A stretch of DNA of 64,000 bases, taken from positions 1 through 64,000 of the forward strand of contig JALWTD010000016.1 in NCBI GenBank assembly GCA_027082925.1, read 5' to 3'. Shown here one piece after another: positions 35,287 to 44,645 of this stretch; positions within the stretch are counted from its first letter, which is position 1, and each line of letters opens with the position of its first letter. Under the pieces are notes generated by a model. It did no database searches, was not told the origin of the DNA, and saw only the letters and a program-made list of their open reading frames with translations. The translations under genes were made by a program, and so were the position numbers. This stretch comes from Flavobacteriaceae bacterium. Its GTDB lineage: Bacteria > Bacteroidota > Bacteroidia > Flavobacteriales > Flavobacteriaceae.

Positions 35287-37533
35287 ATGATGCTGCTAAA
35301 ATACTTTCAACAATTTATAACGTTTATTATTAAATTTAGAATAGCTATAACCAGCATTATTTTTGCGTTGTGTTGCTTTTCTACTTACCTCATTTTTTCA
35401 AAAATAAAAATAGATAATGCTATTACTATTTGGTTTTTAGAAAACGACGATGTGTACAAAGATTATCTTGATTTTCAGGAAAAACAAGGTTCTGATGAAA
35501 TTATTGTTGTTATGATACCTACAAGTAACGCTTTTTCAAAGGCTCACTTGAACAAACTTAGAAAACTTCATCAAAAAATTGACACTTTAGATAATGTTAA
35601 CTCAACTTATAGTTTAGTTAAAGCACAGTATCCTATTTTTGCCAACAATACAATGTACCTCAACGCTATTATTAACGATAATAGAAGCGAAAAAGCCACT
35701 CAAAATATACTAAATAAATTACCTGCAATAAGAGATAACTTAGTTGCCGAGAATAATACCAAAAGCTTTTTTTACATTCAGTTAAAACCATTGTCTAAAG
35801 TTGATCAGATTAAAGACAAACTTTTGATAGAAATTAAGCAAATTATCAATTCTGAATTAGATGATTATAAAATTACAGGAGCTCCTATTTTAGTAGATGA
35901 AATTAACAAATCTGTTTCTAAAGAATCTGTTTTTTTTGCAATTATAATTACCCTTCTAATTATTGGAATACTATTAATTGTACTACCTAGAAAAATATAC
36001 CTACCCATTGCATTGGTTGCTGTAGCTGTACCGGTTTGTTTACTGTTTGGCTTGTATGTAATTTTAGGGTTTAAGCTAAATATGATTTCGATGCTTATAC
36101 CAACCATTCTTATGGTTTATACTGTAAGTGACGTTATACATATTATTAGTATTTATCACTCAAACTTATTAAAAAACACTTTTAAAACCAGTAACGAATT
36201 AATTATAAACTCACTATATCAAAGTTTAAAACCCTGCTTTTACACCACCCTTACAACCATTATTGGTTATTTGGCTTTGTGCGTATCTCCTTTACCTGTT
36301 TTTAAGGTAACTGGATTTTTTACATTTATAGGTTTACTAATCTCGTTTGGGCTTGCTTATATTATTACGGCTATTGGCTTTCGTTTTTTACAAAGCGATA
36401 AAAGTATTGCATCGTCTAAAAACAACGTAAAACTAACAATTCCTTTGTTTATTGCTCAAAAGTTAAACTACGTTACCTCTCATTATAAAAAAACAATTTT
36501 AGTTTCATTTAGTATTCTTTTACTGGCTGGCATTATTTCAATTTTTGATATTGAAGTAAATTCTTATTCCATAGACTTACTTCATGATGGGAAAGCTAAA
36601 AAAGATTTAAGAGCTATTGAAAAGACTTTAAAAGGAACACTACGATTGAGCTTAGATATTTACAGTGCCGACGGGTCTTCTTTAATGAATGATAAAACAC
36701 TGCGTCTTATTGATAAGTTTCAACAAAAAATTACACAAGAAGATGATTTAGCAACACCTGTTTCTGTTATCGATTTTAAAAAGTTTTTGGAAAAACGGTT
36801 TGGAGTACATTCTTCTGTAAAAAACGTTAAACTCAAACCTTTTGACTCACAAAACAAGTTGTTTTTTAAACTTGTTTCTGATGACTTTTCAAGAATTAGC
36901 ATCAATGTAAATTCAATATCTATAGGTTCTAAAGAACTTGGTATACTTCTTTCGAGCATTCGAAATTCTTTTAATACCGTGTTTAACAACGACAATAATA
37001 TAATTTTAAAAATAAATGGTTCTTTGCCTTTGTACTTAAAGTTGCACGAATATATTTTGGTAACACAATTACGTTCGTTTGGTACAGCTTTATTGCTTTC
37101 TTTTTTAGTTTTATTTTACTTTATCAAAAAATTTAGAACAAGTATTTTAGCACTTATCCCTAATTTACTTCCTCTTTTACTAACCGCAATGGTTATGGTG
37201 GCATTAGACATTCCTTTAAATGCTTCGAATGCAATGATAGCGCCTATAATGATTGGTATTGCTATGGATGACACCATTCACTTAATTCACAAGTATAAAT
37301 TGTACAAGTCGCAAGGATTTTCGGTTACTGAAAGCATGGATAAAGCTACCATATTTACCTGTAGAGCTGTTTTTTCAACCACCTTTACACTGGTGCTAGG
37401 ATTTTCGGTTTTACTATTTAGCAGACTCACAAATATGAGAGAATTTGGTTTGCTTTGTGCGGTAACCATCTTTTTTGCCCTTATTGCAGATGCATTGGTG
37501 CTTCCGGCATTAATAAAGGCATTTGATAAATAA
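35287..37533 (+). CDS. RND superfamily MMPL-type exporter
   Basis: This 748-aa protein has two similar halves, each with one membrane helix, a large periplasmic domain and a block of five helices. Typical MMPL/SSD features are visible: the acidic in-membrane motifs TVSDVIHIISIYHS (first half) and GIAMDDTIHLIHKYK (second half), with IPNLLPLLLTAMVM. It probably moves lipids or hydrophobic molecules using the proton gradient. It starts at ATG 35287 (35290 is also possible), 101 bp after the response regulator, and no adaptor or TolC-like gene is nearby. Confidence 0.9.
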   Translation: MMLLKYFQQFITFIIKFRIAITSIIFALCCFSTYLIFSKIKIDNAITIWFLENDDVYKDYLDFQEKQGSDEIIVVMIPTSNAFSKAHLNKLRKLHQKIDTLDNVNSTYSLVKAQYPIFANNTMYLNAIINDNRSEKATQNILNKLPAIRDNLVAENNTKSFFYIQLKPLSKVDQIKDKLLIEIKQIINSELDDYKITGAPILVDEINKSVSKESVFFAIIITLLIIGILLIVLPRKIYLPIALVAVAVPVCLLFGLYVILGFKLNMISMLIPTILMVYTVSDVIHIISIYHSNLLKNTFKTSNELIINSLYQSLKPCFYTTLTTIIGYLALCVSPLPVFKVTGFFTFIGLLISFGLAYIITAIGFRFLQSDKSIASSKNNVKLTIPLFIAQKLNYVTSHYKKTILVSFSILLLAGIISIFDIEVNSYSIDLLHDGKAKKDLRAIEKTLKGTLRLSLDIYSADGSSLMNDKTLRLIDKFQQKITQEDDLATPVSVIDFKKFLEKRFGVHSSVKNVKLKPFDSQNKLFFKLVSDDFSRISINVNSISIGSKELGILLSSIRNSFNTVFNNDNNIILKINGSLPLYLKLHEYILVTQLRSFGTALLLSFLVLFYFIKKFRTSILALIPNLLPLLLTAMVMVALDIPLNASNAMIAPIMIGIAMDDTIHLIHKYKLYKSQGFSVTESMDKATIFTCRAVFSTTFTLVLGFSVLLFSRLTNMREFGLLCAVTIFFALIADALVLPALIKAFDK

Positions 37534-37535
37534 TT

Positions 37536-38816
37536 TTAATTGTTATTTAAAAAATCCAGTGTTAAATTTACAAATGCCTGTACCCCTAATTTAAAACCAC
37601 TTTCATCTAAATAAAAATCGGGTGTATGGTGAGAGGCTGTTTTTTCAAGAGGCACATCAATAGGTTTTCCTCCTAAGAAAAAATAAAATCCGGGTACTTC
37701 CTTTTGGAAAAAAGAGAAATCTTCAGCTCCGGTAACCGCATTAATTAAATGCACATTCTTTTCTCCTGCGGCTTTTTGCAAAGAAGGAAGCATTTTTTGA
37801 ACCAAATCAACATCGTTATATGTAATAGGATATCCCTTATCTATTTCAATAGTAGCCTTTGCTCCAAATGCTTCTGCAATTGCAGGCACACGTCTTTTTA
37901 TTTCTTTATTTAGCTTTTTTTGCATATCGTAATCCAGTGTTCTAATAGTTCCTATCATTTCAACTTCTTCAGGAATAATATTACTACGCACACCTCCTCT
38001 AATTAAGCCAACCGTAATAACTGCTGCCTCTTTTGTTAATTCTGTATCTCTACTTATTATTGTTTGTAAACCATTTATTATTTGTGCTGAAACAACTATA
38101 GGATCTATACCTTCCCAAGGTCTTGATCCATGAGCTTGTTTTCCTTTTACTTTTATTGAAAAACTTTGTGCCGCTGCCATAATTCCCGCAGGTTTGTAAG
38201 TAATTGTTCCTACATTGGTAATTGCACTAATATGCAACCCAAAAATAGCGTCAACATCAGGATTTTTAAGTACTCCTTCTTCAACCATTAATTCTGCACC
38301 GCCTCTTTCTCCTTTTGGAGCTCCTTCTTCTGCAGGCTGGAAAATAAACTTTACTGTTCCGTGAATTTCATTTTTAATTTTAGATAAAACTTCAGCCGTG
38401 CCCATTAATATTGCAATATGTGCATCATGACCACAGGCATGCATAACTCCGGTTTTTATACCGTTATAGCTACTTTTTACTTTTGAAGCGAAAGGAACCG
38501 GTGTTCTTTCTGTTACCGGTAAAGCATCAATATCGGCTCTAAGTGCTACAACAGGTCCTGGTTTTCCCCCTTTTAATACTCCTACAACTCCGGTATGTGC
38601 AACGTTTACCTGAACTTCTAATCCCAAACTTTTTAAGTGTGCTGCAATTTTTTCAGCTGTTTTAAATTCTCTGTTTGAAAGTTCAGGATGTTGATGGAAA
38701 TCTCTTCGCCATTCTATTACTTTCGGTTCAATATTATCAATTAGTTTTGTAACCTTTTTGGTTTGAGCATTTAGTGAAGTTATCGCTAAAAAGAGTAGGA
38801 AAATAGATTTTTTCAT
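37536..38816 (-). CDS. Exported M20-family amidohydrolase
   Basis: This 426-aa protein has a signal peptide (MKKSIFLLFLAITSLNAQ) and the M20D amidohydrolase fold. The dinuclear metal site shows in GVMHACGHDAHIAILMG, EEGAPKGERGG with the catalytic Glu, and ITNVGTITYKPAGIMAA near the dimerisation domain (HGSRPWEGIDPI). The last His ligand may be in TASHHTPDFYLDE. Family members cleave N-acyl amino acids or similar amides; export suggests nutrient scavenging in the periplasm. It converges with the exporter gene. Confidence 0.92.
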   Translation of the reverse strand: MKKSIFLLFLAITSLNAQTKKVTKLIDNIEPKVIEWRRDFHQHPELSNREFKTAEKIAAHLKSLGLEVQVNVAHTGVVGVLKGGKPGPVVALRADIDALPVTERTPVPFASKVKSSYNGIKTGVMHACGHDAHIAILMGTAEVLSKIKNEIHGTVKFIFQPAEEGAPKGERGGAELMVEEGVLKNPDVDAIFGLHISAITNVGTITYKPAGIMAAAQSFSIKVKGKQAHGSRPWEGIDPIVVSAQIINGLQTIISRDTELTKEAAVITVGLIRGGVRSNIIPEEVEMIGTIRTLDYDMQKKLNKEIKRRVPAIAEAFGAKATIEIDKGYPITYNDVDLVQKMLPSLQKAAGEKNVHLINAVTGAEDFSFFQKEVPGFYFFLGGKPIDVPLEKTASHHTPDFYLDESGFKLGVQAFVNLTLDFLNNN

Positions 38817-38863
38817 GAGTTTAAAATATGGTTTAGATGCTAAATATAAACAAAAACCACAAA

Positions 38864-38889
38864 AAAAGAGAAGCCGTTGCTTCTCTTTT
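38864..38889 (-). terminator. Rho-independent terminator after the rhodanese gene
   Basis: A perfect 11-bp stem (AAAAGAGAAGC / GCTTCTCTTTT) with a 4-base loop is followed on the minus strand by seven T. It separates the rhodanese and amidohydrolase genes. Confidence 0.85.
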
Positions 38890-38916
38890 CTCTATTAGTT
38901 CATATTTCATATGTGC

Positions 38917-39231
38917 TTATTGTGCTACATACTTGGCTACATTTTGCCATGGACCTCCGTTAATAACGTCAATTCCATGTTGTTTTAAAAATGATGCTGC
39001 TTGCCCGCTTCTAGCTCCGCTTCTACATACCGTAATTACCTTTTTATTCATTGCTTTTATATCACCCGCAACAGTAGGAATGGTATTAAGAACGATGTTT
39101 TTAGAACCGGCTACATGACCACTTTTATATTCTTCTGCAGTTCTAACATCAATAACAACGGCTCCATCTTTTAGGTAGTCTCCTATTAAAGCACTTTCTC
39201 TATTTCCTCCAAATAAACCGAAAAAACTCAT
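38917..39231 (-). CDS. Rhodanese-like domain protein
   Basis: This 104-aa single rhodanese domain has the active-site loop CRSGARSG, with catalytic Cys in VITVCRSG, and the entry motif VIDVRTAEEYKSGHV. It has no signal peptide. It likely works in sulfur transfer in the cytoplasm; partners are not evident. A TATATTTG -7 box lies upstream and a strong terminator downstream, so it is monocistronic. Confidence 0.95.
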   Translation of the reverse strand: MSFFGLFGGNRESALIGDYLKDGAVVIDVRTAEEYKSGHVAGSKNIVLNTIPTVAGDIKAMNKKVITVCRSGARSGQAASFLKQHGIDVINGGPWQNVAKYVAQ

Positions 39232-39257
39232 TTATTATATTTTTTAAAATTTTTGTG

Positions 39258-39265
39258 CAAATATA
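39258..39265 (-). promoter_or_regulatory. -7 box for the rhodanese gene
   Basis: The minus strand reads TATATTTG, a perfect TAnnTTTG match, 26 bp upstream of the start codon. Confidence 0.55.
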
Positions 39266-39308
39266 AACCTAAAAAATAGAATGTTGGTAACACCTGTTAC
39301 CCTTTATG

Positions 39309-41051
39309 TTAAGAAATGAGTTTTATTCCATTTTCTATAAGTTCGGTAAAAGAATTGTTTTGTTTTAACTCTTCTAAATGGTTTTGTACTGTTTTTTTTA
39401 ACGGTGTTTCTAAATTGGCCACCAACTCGTAAATCTCGAGAGGTAACAGCCAATCTTTAGGAAAAGAAGTTTTAAGTGTTTTTAAAATTTGCGTTAATGT
39501 TTCTATGTCTTTTGTGTTAGACTCTCTTACATCAGCTACCTTTTTATACAAGGTGTGTAATTCTAATTCTTTTGCAGAATAACTTATTTTTTGCGTGTTA
39601 TGAGTTGATACTTTTCCTAAATTTTTAAACGACTTTACCGATGCCGGTCCGGCAAATGCCGAAACAATTTCTTTCCCTACGGCCATATCGTACACTCCCC
39701 AATTTGGATGAAATAAAATGGTTTCGTTGTGAGTAACCGTGCAATTTTTAAATGATATTAATAATATTTTTCCTTGTAAATCTCTTTTTCCGGTTATTAC
39801 TTCACCTTCAACCTTTATATTTCCTTCAAAAAGCAATGTTGTTTTCTTTCCTTCGTAAATTCCATAGATTTCTAAATCTTTAGGTGACATATCTTCTATG
39901 GCTAAATTTATTCCTTTAAGTTTTCCTATAGGACTTCCAAATCCTTCAGAATGATAATTTACCCCATGCCCAATAAGTTCTTTATCTCTTCGGGCTAAAG
40001 CCGTAGGTCCGGTAGTTTGAATATATACCGGCTTATTATTTTCACTGGTAATTACATTGGTAAATACTCCCGAAATTTGAATTCCGGTACTTAATTCTAT
40101 TGTTCCTATATTTTTAGAAGCTATTAATTTTTGCACGCCTTCTAATCCGCCTGTTCTTAAAGCCATCGTATTTGCAAATTCTTCTAAAACCAAACTGAGA
40201 TGTGCAAAATCTGGCGTTACAAACAATTGAGGCTGCGGTTGTGTAATGTCAAAATTTTGTTTTGCTGCAGCTATTGTATAAGGTATTTTTTTTACTTGCT
40301 TTGTTAAGCACCATTTACTTTCTCCTATAGAAGATAAAAGTCCTGCTCCATAAATTTTAGGGTTTTTTAAATCACCTATAAGTCCGTACTCAACAGTCCA
40401 CCAGTGTAAATTTCTAATTTGAGCCATTTCTGAAGGTGTCCCCATATTTTTTTGCAACATTTCTACTTTTTGTTGAGCATCTTCAATTTCTTGTTTTGTA
40501 GCATTCGGATTTTCTTTTAGTATAGAAAGTAAACGTATTGCTTCATACATTTCATAATCTTTTTCCGAAGAAATAGCTTTAGACCCTATCTCTCCAAAAC
40601 GTCTTAAATATTCGGCATACTCCGGATTTGCAATAATAGGTGCATGGCCTGCTGCTTCATGAATAATATCGGGAGCCGGTGTGTATTTGATATGATCTAT
40701 TGTGCGAATATCTGAAGCTATTACCAATACATTATAAGCCTGAAATTCCATAAAAGCATTTGGAGGAATAAACCCATCTACCGAAACAGCTGCCCAACCA
40801 ATTTCTTTCAAAATCCTATTCATTCCTTCCATTTTCGGAATTTCATTTACCGATATTCCCGTTTGTTTCAATCCGTTTATATAAGAATGGTGTGCTACTT
40901 TACTTAAAAAATCAATATTTGTACGCATTACATACCTCCAAACAGCCTGATTTTGAGGTGTGTATTCTTTATAGGGTTGTTTTACAATAAATTTATGTAA
41001 GTGTTTAGGTAATTGCTTTGTAACCTTATTAAGCTTGATTGTTTTTTTCAT
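39309..41051 (-). CDS. Aromatic amino acid hydroxylase, long form
   Basis: This 580-aa pterin-dependent non-haem iron hydroxylase has iron ligands in DIIHEAAGHAPII (two His) and a downstream Glu in the WTVEYGLIG region, with YGAGLLSSIGE after it. The catalytic part fills about residues 20-330. The remaining 250 residues form a C-terminal extension with a beta-rich part (NKPVYIQTTGPTALARRD to VTHNETILFHPNWGVYD) and a helical end. Proteobacterial PhhA is usually under 300 aa, so the extension is notable; similar long forms occur in Bacteroidota. Phenylalanine to tyrosine conversion is the likely reaction; substrate specificity is unproven. Confidence 0.88.
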   Translation of the reverse strand: MKKTIKLNKVTKQLPKHLHKFIVKQPYKEYTPQNQAVWRYVMRTNIDFLSKVAHHSYINGLKQTGISVNEIPKMEGMNRILKEIGWAAVSVDGFIPPNAFMEFQAYNVLVIASDIRTIDHIKYTPAPDIIHEAAGHAPIIANPEYAEYLRRFGEIGSKAISSEKDYEMYEAIRLLSILKENPNATKQEIEDAQQKVEMLQKNMGTPSEMAQIRNLHWWTVEYGLIGDLKNPKIYGAGLLSSIGESKWCLTKQVKKIPYTIAAAKQNFDITQPQPQLFVTPDFAHLSLVLEEFANTMALRTGGLEGVQKLIASKNIGTIELSTGIQISGVFTNVITSENNKPVYIQTTGPTALARRDKELIGHGVNYHSEGFGSPIGKLKGINLAIEDMSPKDLEIYGIYEGKKTTLLFEGNIKVEGEVITGKRDLQGKILLISFKNCTVTHNETILFHPNWGVYDMAVGKEIVSAFAGPASVKSFKNLGKVSTHNTQKISYSAKELELHTLYKKVADVRESNTKDIETLTQILKTLKTSFPKDWLLPLEIYELVANLETPLKKTVQNHLEELKQNNSFTELIENGIKLIS

Positions 41052-41184
41052 AAAATTTCTTTTATGCCGTGAATTTACAATTTTTAAAATTTTTGAGCAC
41101 CTCTTTTTTATTTAAACACCACACTAAAGAACTCAAAACGCAATCGTTTTAGTAATTTATAAAAATTGTACCGGTATTACTTCG

Positions 41185-41192
41185 TATATTTG
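41185..41192 (+). promoter_or_regulatory. -7 box upstream of gpmI
   Basis: TATATTTG is a perfect match to the consensus, 27 bp upstream of the gpmI start; a TTG lies 16 nt before it, slightly closer than usual. Confidence 0.5.
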
Positions 41193-41219
41193 ACGTACCA
41201 AAACAAACAACTCATTCGA

Positions 41220-42737
41220 ATGAATAAGAAAGTGATTTTAATGATTTTAGACGGCTGGGGTATTACTCAAAACCCAGAAGTATCTGCCGTATTTAAAGCA
41301 AAAACTTCTTTTATTGACGGACTGTATAAACAGTATCCTAATGCCAGTCTACGAACTGATGGCGAGCATGTTGGCTTACCTGTTGGACAAATGGGTAACA
41401 GCGAAGTTGGACATATGAATTTAGGTGCCGGTAGAATTGTTTATCAAAACTTAGTGCGTATAAACATGGCTGTTAAAAACAACACTTTAGGTACTGAAAA
41501 AGAGTTGGTAAATGCATTTGCTTATGCAAAGAAAAATAATAAAAATGTGCACTTTTTAGGACTTGTTTCAAACGGAGGTATTCATTCACATATAAATCAT
41601 TTAAAAGGCTTATTAGACGTTGCTCATCAAAACAAGGTTGCAAATGTGTTTGTACATGCGTTTACCGATGGAAGAGATTGCGACCCTAAATCAGGAGCGT
41701 TTTTTATAGAACGTATCCAAGAGCATATGAAAAAAACAACCGGTGAATTGGCTTCTGTTATTGGAAGATATTACGCAATGGATAGAGATAAACGTTGGGA
41801 ACGTATAAAATTGGCTTACGATGCTCTTGTAAAAGGTGTTGGAAACACAACTACCAATGCTGTTGAAAGCATTAAAAACAGCTACCAAAACAACGTAACA
41901 GACGAATTTATTAAACCTATTATTGTTACAAATAACGAAGGAAACCCAAAAGCAACCATACAACCTAACGATGTGGTTATTTTCTTTAACTACAGAACCG
42001 ATAGAGGTAGAGAATTAACACAGGTTCTTACACAACAAGATTTTCCGGAGTACCAAATGAAAACACTTCCGCTATATTACACTACTATGACAAATTACGA
42101 TGAAACTTTTAAAGGAATTCATGTAATTTACAACAACGATAATTTAAAAGATACACTGGGAGAAGTACTCGAAAAAAATAATAAAAAACAAATTAGAATT
42201 GCTGAAACCGAAAAGTATCCACACGTAACTTTTTTCTTTTCAGGAGGAAGAGAAAAAGAATTTATTGGCGAAACTCGAATTTTAAGAAACTCTCCAAAAG
42301 TTGCTACTTACGATTTGAAACCTGAAATGAGTGCTTATGAAATACGCGATGCTATTATCCCTGAATTAAATAAAAAAGAAGTAGATTTTGTTTGCTTAAA
42401 TTTTGCAAATGGCGATATGGTTGGGCACACCGGTGTTATGAAAGCTGCTATAAAAGCATGTGAAGCAGTAGATGCTTGCGTAAAAGATGTGGTAACAACT
42501 GCAAGTAAAAACAACTACACCACCATTATTATTGCCGATCACGGAAATTGTGAAACTATGATAAATCCAGACGGGACTCCTCATACGGCACACACTACAA
42601 ATCCGGTTCCATTTATATTGGTTGATAAAGATGTTAAAAATATTAAAAGTGGTATTTTGGGAGACATTGCTCCTACCATATTAAAATTAATGGGCATCCC
42701 TCAACCTGAAGCTATGACACAACATTCTTTAATCTAA
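41220..42737 (+). CDS. gpmI: Phosphoglycerate mutase, cofactor-independent
   Basis: This 505-aa protein has normal GpmI length when read from ATG 41220; the longer frame starts upstream of the -7 box. Visible motifs: LDGWGITQNPEVSA at the N-terminus, the catalytic Ser in GQMGNSEVGHMNLGAGR, AFTDGRDCDPKSG, YYAMDRDKRWER, and the metal-binding end ADHGNCETM with HTTNPVPFIL. It interconverts 2- and 3-phosphoglycerate in glycolysis with manganese. It is followed 6 bp later by a thioredoxin-like lipoprotein. Confidence 0.97.
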   Translation: MNKKVILMILDGWGITQNPEVSAVFKAKTSFIDGLYKQYPNASLRTDGEHVGLPVGQMGNSEVGHMNLGAGRIVYQNLVRINMAVKNNTLGTEKELVNAFAYAKKNNKNVHFLGLVSNGGIHSHINHLKGLLDVAHQNKVANVFVHAFTDGRDCDPKSGAFFIERIQEHMKKTTGELASVIGRYYAMDRDKRWERIKLAYDALVKGVGNTTTNAVESIKNSYQNNVTDEFIKPIIVTNNEGNPKATIQPNDVVIFFNYRTDRGRELTQVLTQQDFPEYQMKTLPLYYTTMTNYDETFKGIHVIYNNDNLKDTLGEVLEKNNKKQIRIAETEKYPHVTFFFSGGREKEFIGETRILRNSPKVATYDLKPEMSAYEIRDAIIPELNKKEVDFVCLNFANGDMVGHTGVMKAAIKACEAVDACVKDVVTTASKNNYTTIIIADHGNCETMINPDGTPHTAHTTNPVPFILVDKDVKNIKSGILGDIAPTILKLMGIPQPEAMTQHSLI

Positions 42738-42743
42738 AAAACA

Positions 42744-43217
42744 ATGAAACGTATTGGAGTACTTTTAGTTGTTGCTATTATTTTTATAAGTTGTTCGCAT
42801 CAAAAAATAATTACCGGGATCACTTCAAAAGAACAACTTTTAACTACTGCTAACAAACAGTGGTTTTCTCCAAATTACAAGAACTATACCTTAGATACTA
42901 CTGTTGTAAAAGCGTTGAAAAAAAATTTAAAAGATGTTTCTATAGTTGTTTTTATGGGTACATGGTGCAGCGATAGCCAACAGCATATTCCTACTTTTTA
43001 TAAAATTTTAGACGAGGTACAATTTGATACAAAAAATACAATGCTAATTGCTGTAAACACTCATTTAAAATCTCCTGAAAAATTACATAAACAATACCAT
43101 ATCTCTAAAGTTCCTACATTTATCTTTTATAAAAATGGAAAAGAATTAGGACGCATTATTGAAACACCTCAAAAAAGTATTGAAGCTGATATTTTAGACA
43201 TAGTTACCCGTAATTAG
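42744..43217 (+). CDS. Thioredoxin-fold lipoprotein with a CxxS motif
   Basis: This 157-aa protein has a lipoprotein signal (MKRIGVLLVVAIIFISC). The thioredoxin fold shows in VVFMGTWCSDSQQHIP and the cis-Pro region ISKVPTFIFYKNGKELG. The active site is C-S-D-S, so only one cysteine of the usual pair is present; it may act as a monothiol or binding protein rather than a dithiol oxidoreductase. It overlaps convergently with the next gene by 4 bp. Confidence 0.85.
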   Translation: MKRIGVLLVVAIIFISCSHQKIITGITSKEQLLTTANKQWFSPNYKNYTLDTTVVKALKKNLKDVSIVVFMGTWCSDSQQHIPTFYKILDEVQFDTKNTMLIAVNTHLKSPEKLHKQYHISKVPTFIFYKNGKELGRIIETPQKSIEADILDIVTRN

Positions 43218-44482
43218 CATATGGCATCAAAATACGCTTTTTCTATATGCTCTCTGTGATCTGGGTGTGCTATTTTAACCAATTCCGTTACGCGTTGCTT
43301 AATTGTTTTTCCGTATAAATTTGCAACACCATACTCTGTTACAATGTATTGAACATGAGCTCTTGTTGTTACCACTCCGGCACCCTGATTTAAAAATGGT
43401 ACAATTCTACTTATTCCTTTTTTAGTGGTTGAAGGCATTGCAATAATGGCTTTTCCGCCTTCGCTTAAAGAAGCACCTCTAATAAAATCCATTTGTCCTC
43501 CAACTCCTGAATACATTTGAGTTCCAATAGAGTCTGCACAAACTTGACCCGATAAATCTATTTGAATAGCCGAATTAATGGCTACCATTTTAGGATTTTG
43601 CTTAATATTAGATACGTCATTTACATAATCGCAAGAACGCATTTCTACAAACGGATTGTCATCTACATAATCATACAATCGTTTAGAACCCATTAAAAAA
43701 GTAGTTAATGCTCTTCCCGAATCAATTCCTTTATAATTTCCATTAATAACATCTTTCAATATTAAATCAATTACTCCATCTGAAAACATTTCGGTATGAA
43801 GTCCTAAATCCTTATGGTTTCCCAATCGGTACAACACTGCATTTGGAATGGTACCTATTCCCATTTGCAACGTACTTCTATCATCAATCAATTCTGCTAT
43901 ATAATCTCCTATTTTGTTTTCAACTTCGGTAGGCTCTGGCATTTTAAATTCAGGTATTGGTCTATCTACCTCAACAAAGGTGTCCAATTCTGAAATATGA
44001 ATAATTCCTTCTCCATGAACACGAGGCATTTGATTATTTATTAAAGCTATTACGTGTTTTGCATTTGCTATAGCCGCTAAAGTTGCTTCAACAGAAACTC
44101 CTAAAGAACAGTATCCGTGTCTGTCTGGTACTGAAACTTGAATTAAAGCCACATCAACCGGTAAAATATTTCTTTTAAATAAAAGAGGTACTTCGCTTAA
44201 AAATACCGGTGTATAAGATCCGTTTCCTGCTTTTAACGTATGTCTTACATTTTTACCAATAAACAAAGAGTTTACATGAAAACTATCTTTGTATTCCGGA
44301 TTGGCATATTTAGCTTCTCCTTCGAGATGAAGATGACAAATTTCAACATTTCTAAGTTCTTCATGTCTATCAGATAGTGCATCCATTAATTCTTGAGGTG
44401 CTGCTGCTGCAGCTTGAATATAGATTCTGTCGTTTGATTTTATGATTTTTACGGCTTCTGCTGCCGTTACCGATTTATACAT
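43214..44482 (-). CDS. Acetyl-CoA hydrolase / CoA-transferase family protein
   Basis: This 422-aa protein has the Cat1-like CoA-transferase fold: SNDRIYIQAAAAAPQELMDAL at the start, LQMGIGTIPNAVLYRLG, HTEMFSDGVIDLI with the likely catalytic Glu, GGQMDFIRGASLSEGG, and the signature VTEYGVANLYGKT. It probably transfers or hydrolyses CoA on acetate or 4-carbon acids. It is monocistronic, with a TAACTTTG box upstream and a 4-bp convergent overlap downstream. Confidence 0.92.
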   Translation of the reverse strand: MYKSVTAAEAVKIIKSNDRIYIQAAAAAPQELMDALSDRHEELRNVEICHLHLEGEAKYANPEYKDSFHVNSLFIGKNVRHTLKAGNGSYTPVFLSEVPLLFKRNILPVDVALIQVSVPDRHGYCSLGVSVEATLAAIANAKHVIALINNQMPRVHGEGIIHISELDTFVEVDRPIPEFKMPEPTEVENKIGDYIAELIDDRSTLQMGIGTIPNAVLYRLGNHKDLGLHTEMFSDGVIDLILKDVINGNYKGIDSGRALTTFLMGSKRLYDYVDDNPFVEMRSCDYVNDVSNIKQNPKMVAINSAIQIDLSGQVCADSIGTQMYSGVGGQMDFIRGASLSEGGKAIIAMPSTTKKGISRIVPFLNQGAGVVTTRAHVQYIVTEYGVANLYGKTIKQRVTELVKIAHPDHREHIEKAYFDAIC

Positions 44483-44504
44483 AACATTATTTTTTACAAC
44501 ACCA

Positions 44505-44512
44505 CAAAGTTA
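44505..44512 (-). promoter_or_regulatory. -7 box for the CoA-transferase gene
   Basis: The minus strand reads TAACTTTG, matching TAnnTTTG, 22 bp upstream of the start codon. Confidence 0.55.
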
Positions 44513-44594
44513 CAGGTAATTTAATAAAGAAAACCTGTTAAAAATCACATTAAAAATTCATTTTAATTTCTTTCTAAATCTAAAAACACAACGC

Positions 44595-44624
44595 TTTGAT
44601 ATTCTTATTTTTAAAGTACCTTTG
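44595..44624 (+). promoter_or_regulatory. Promoter of map
   Basis: A TTTG at 44595-44598 and a TACCTTTG -7 box at 44617-44624 are separated by 18 nt, a complete Bacteroidota-type promoter 21 bp upstream of the map start. Confidence 0.65.
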
Positions 44625-44645
44625 CAAAATAAATTTTGAATTTAC

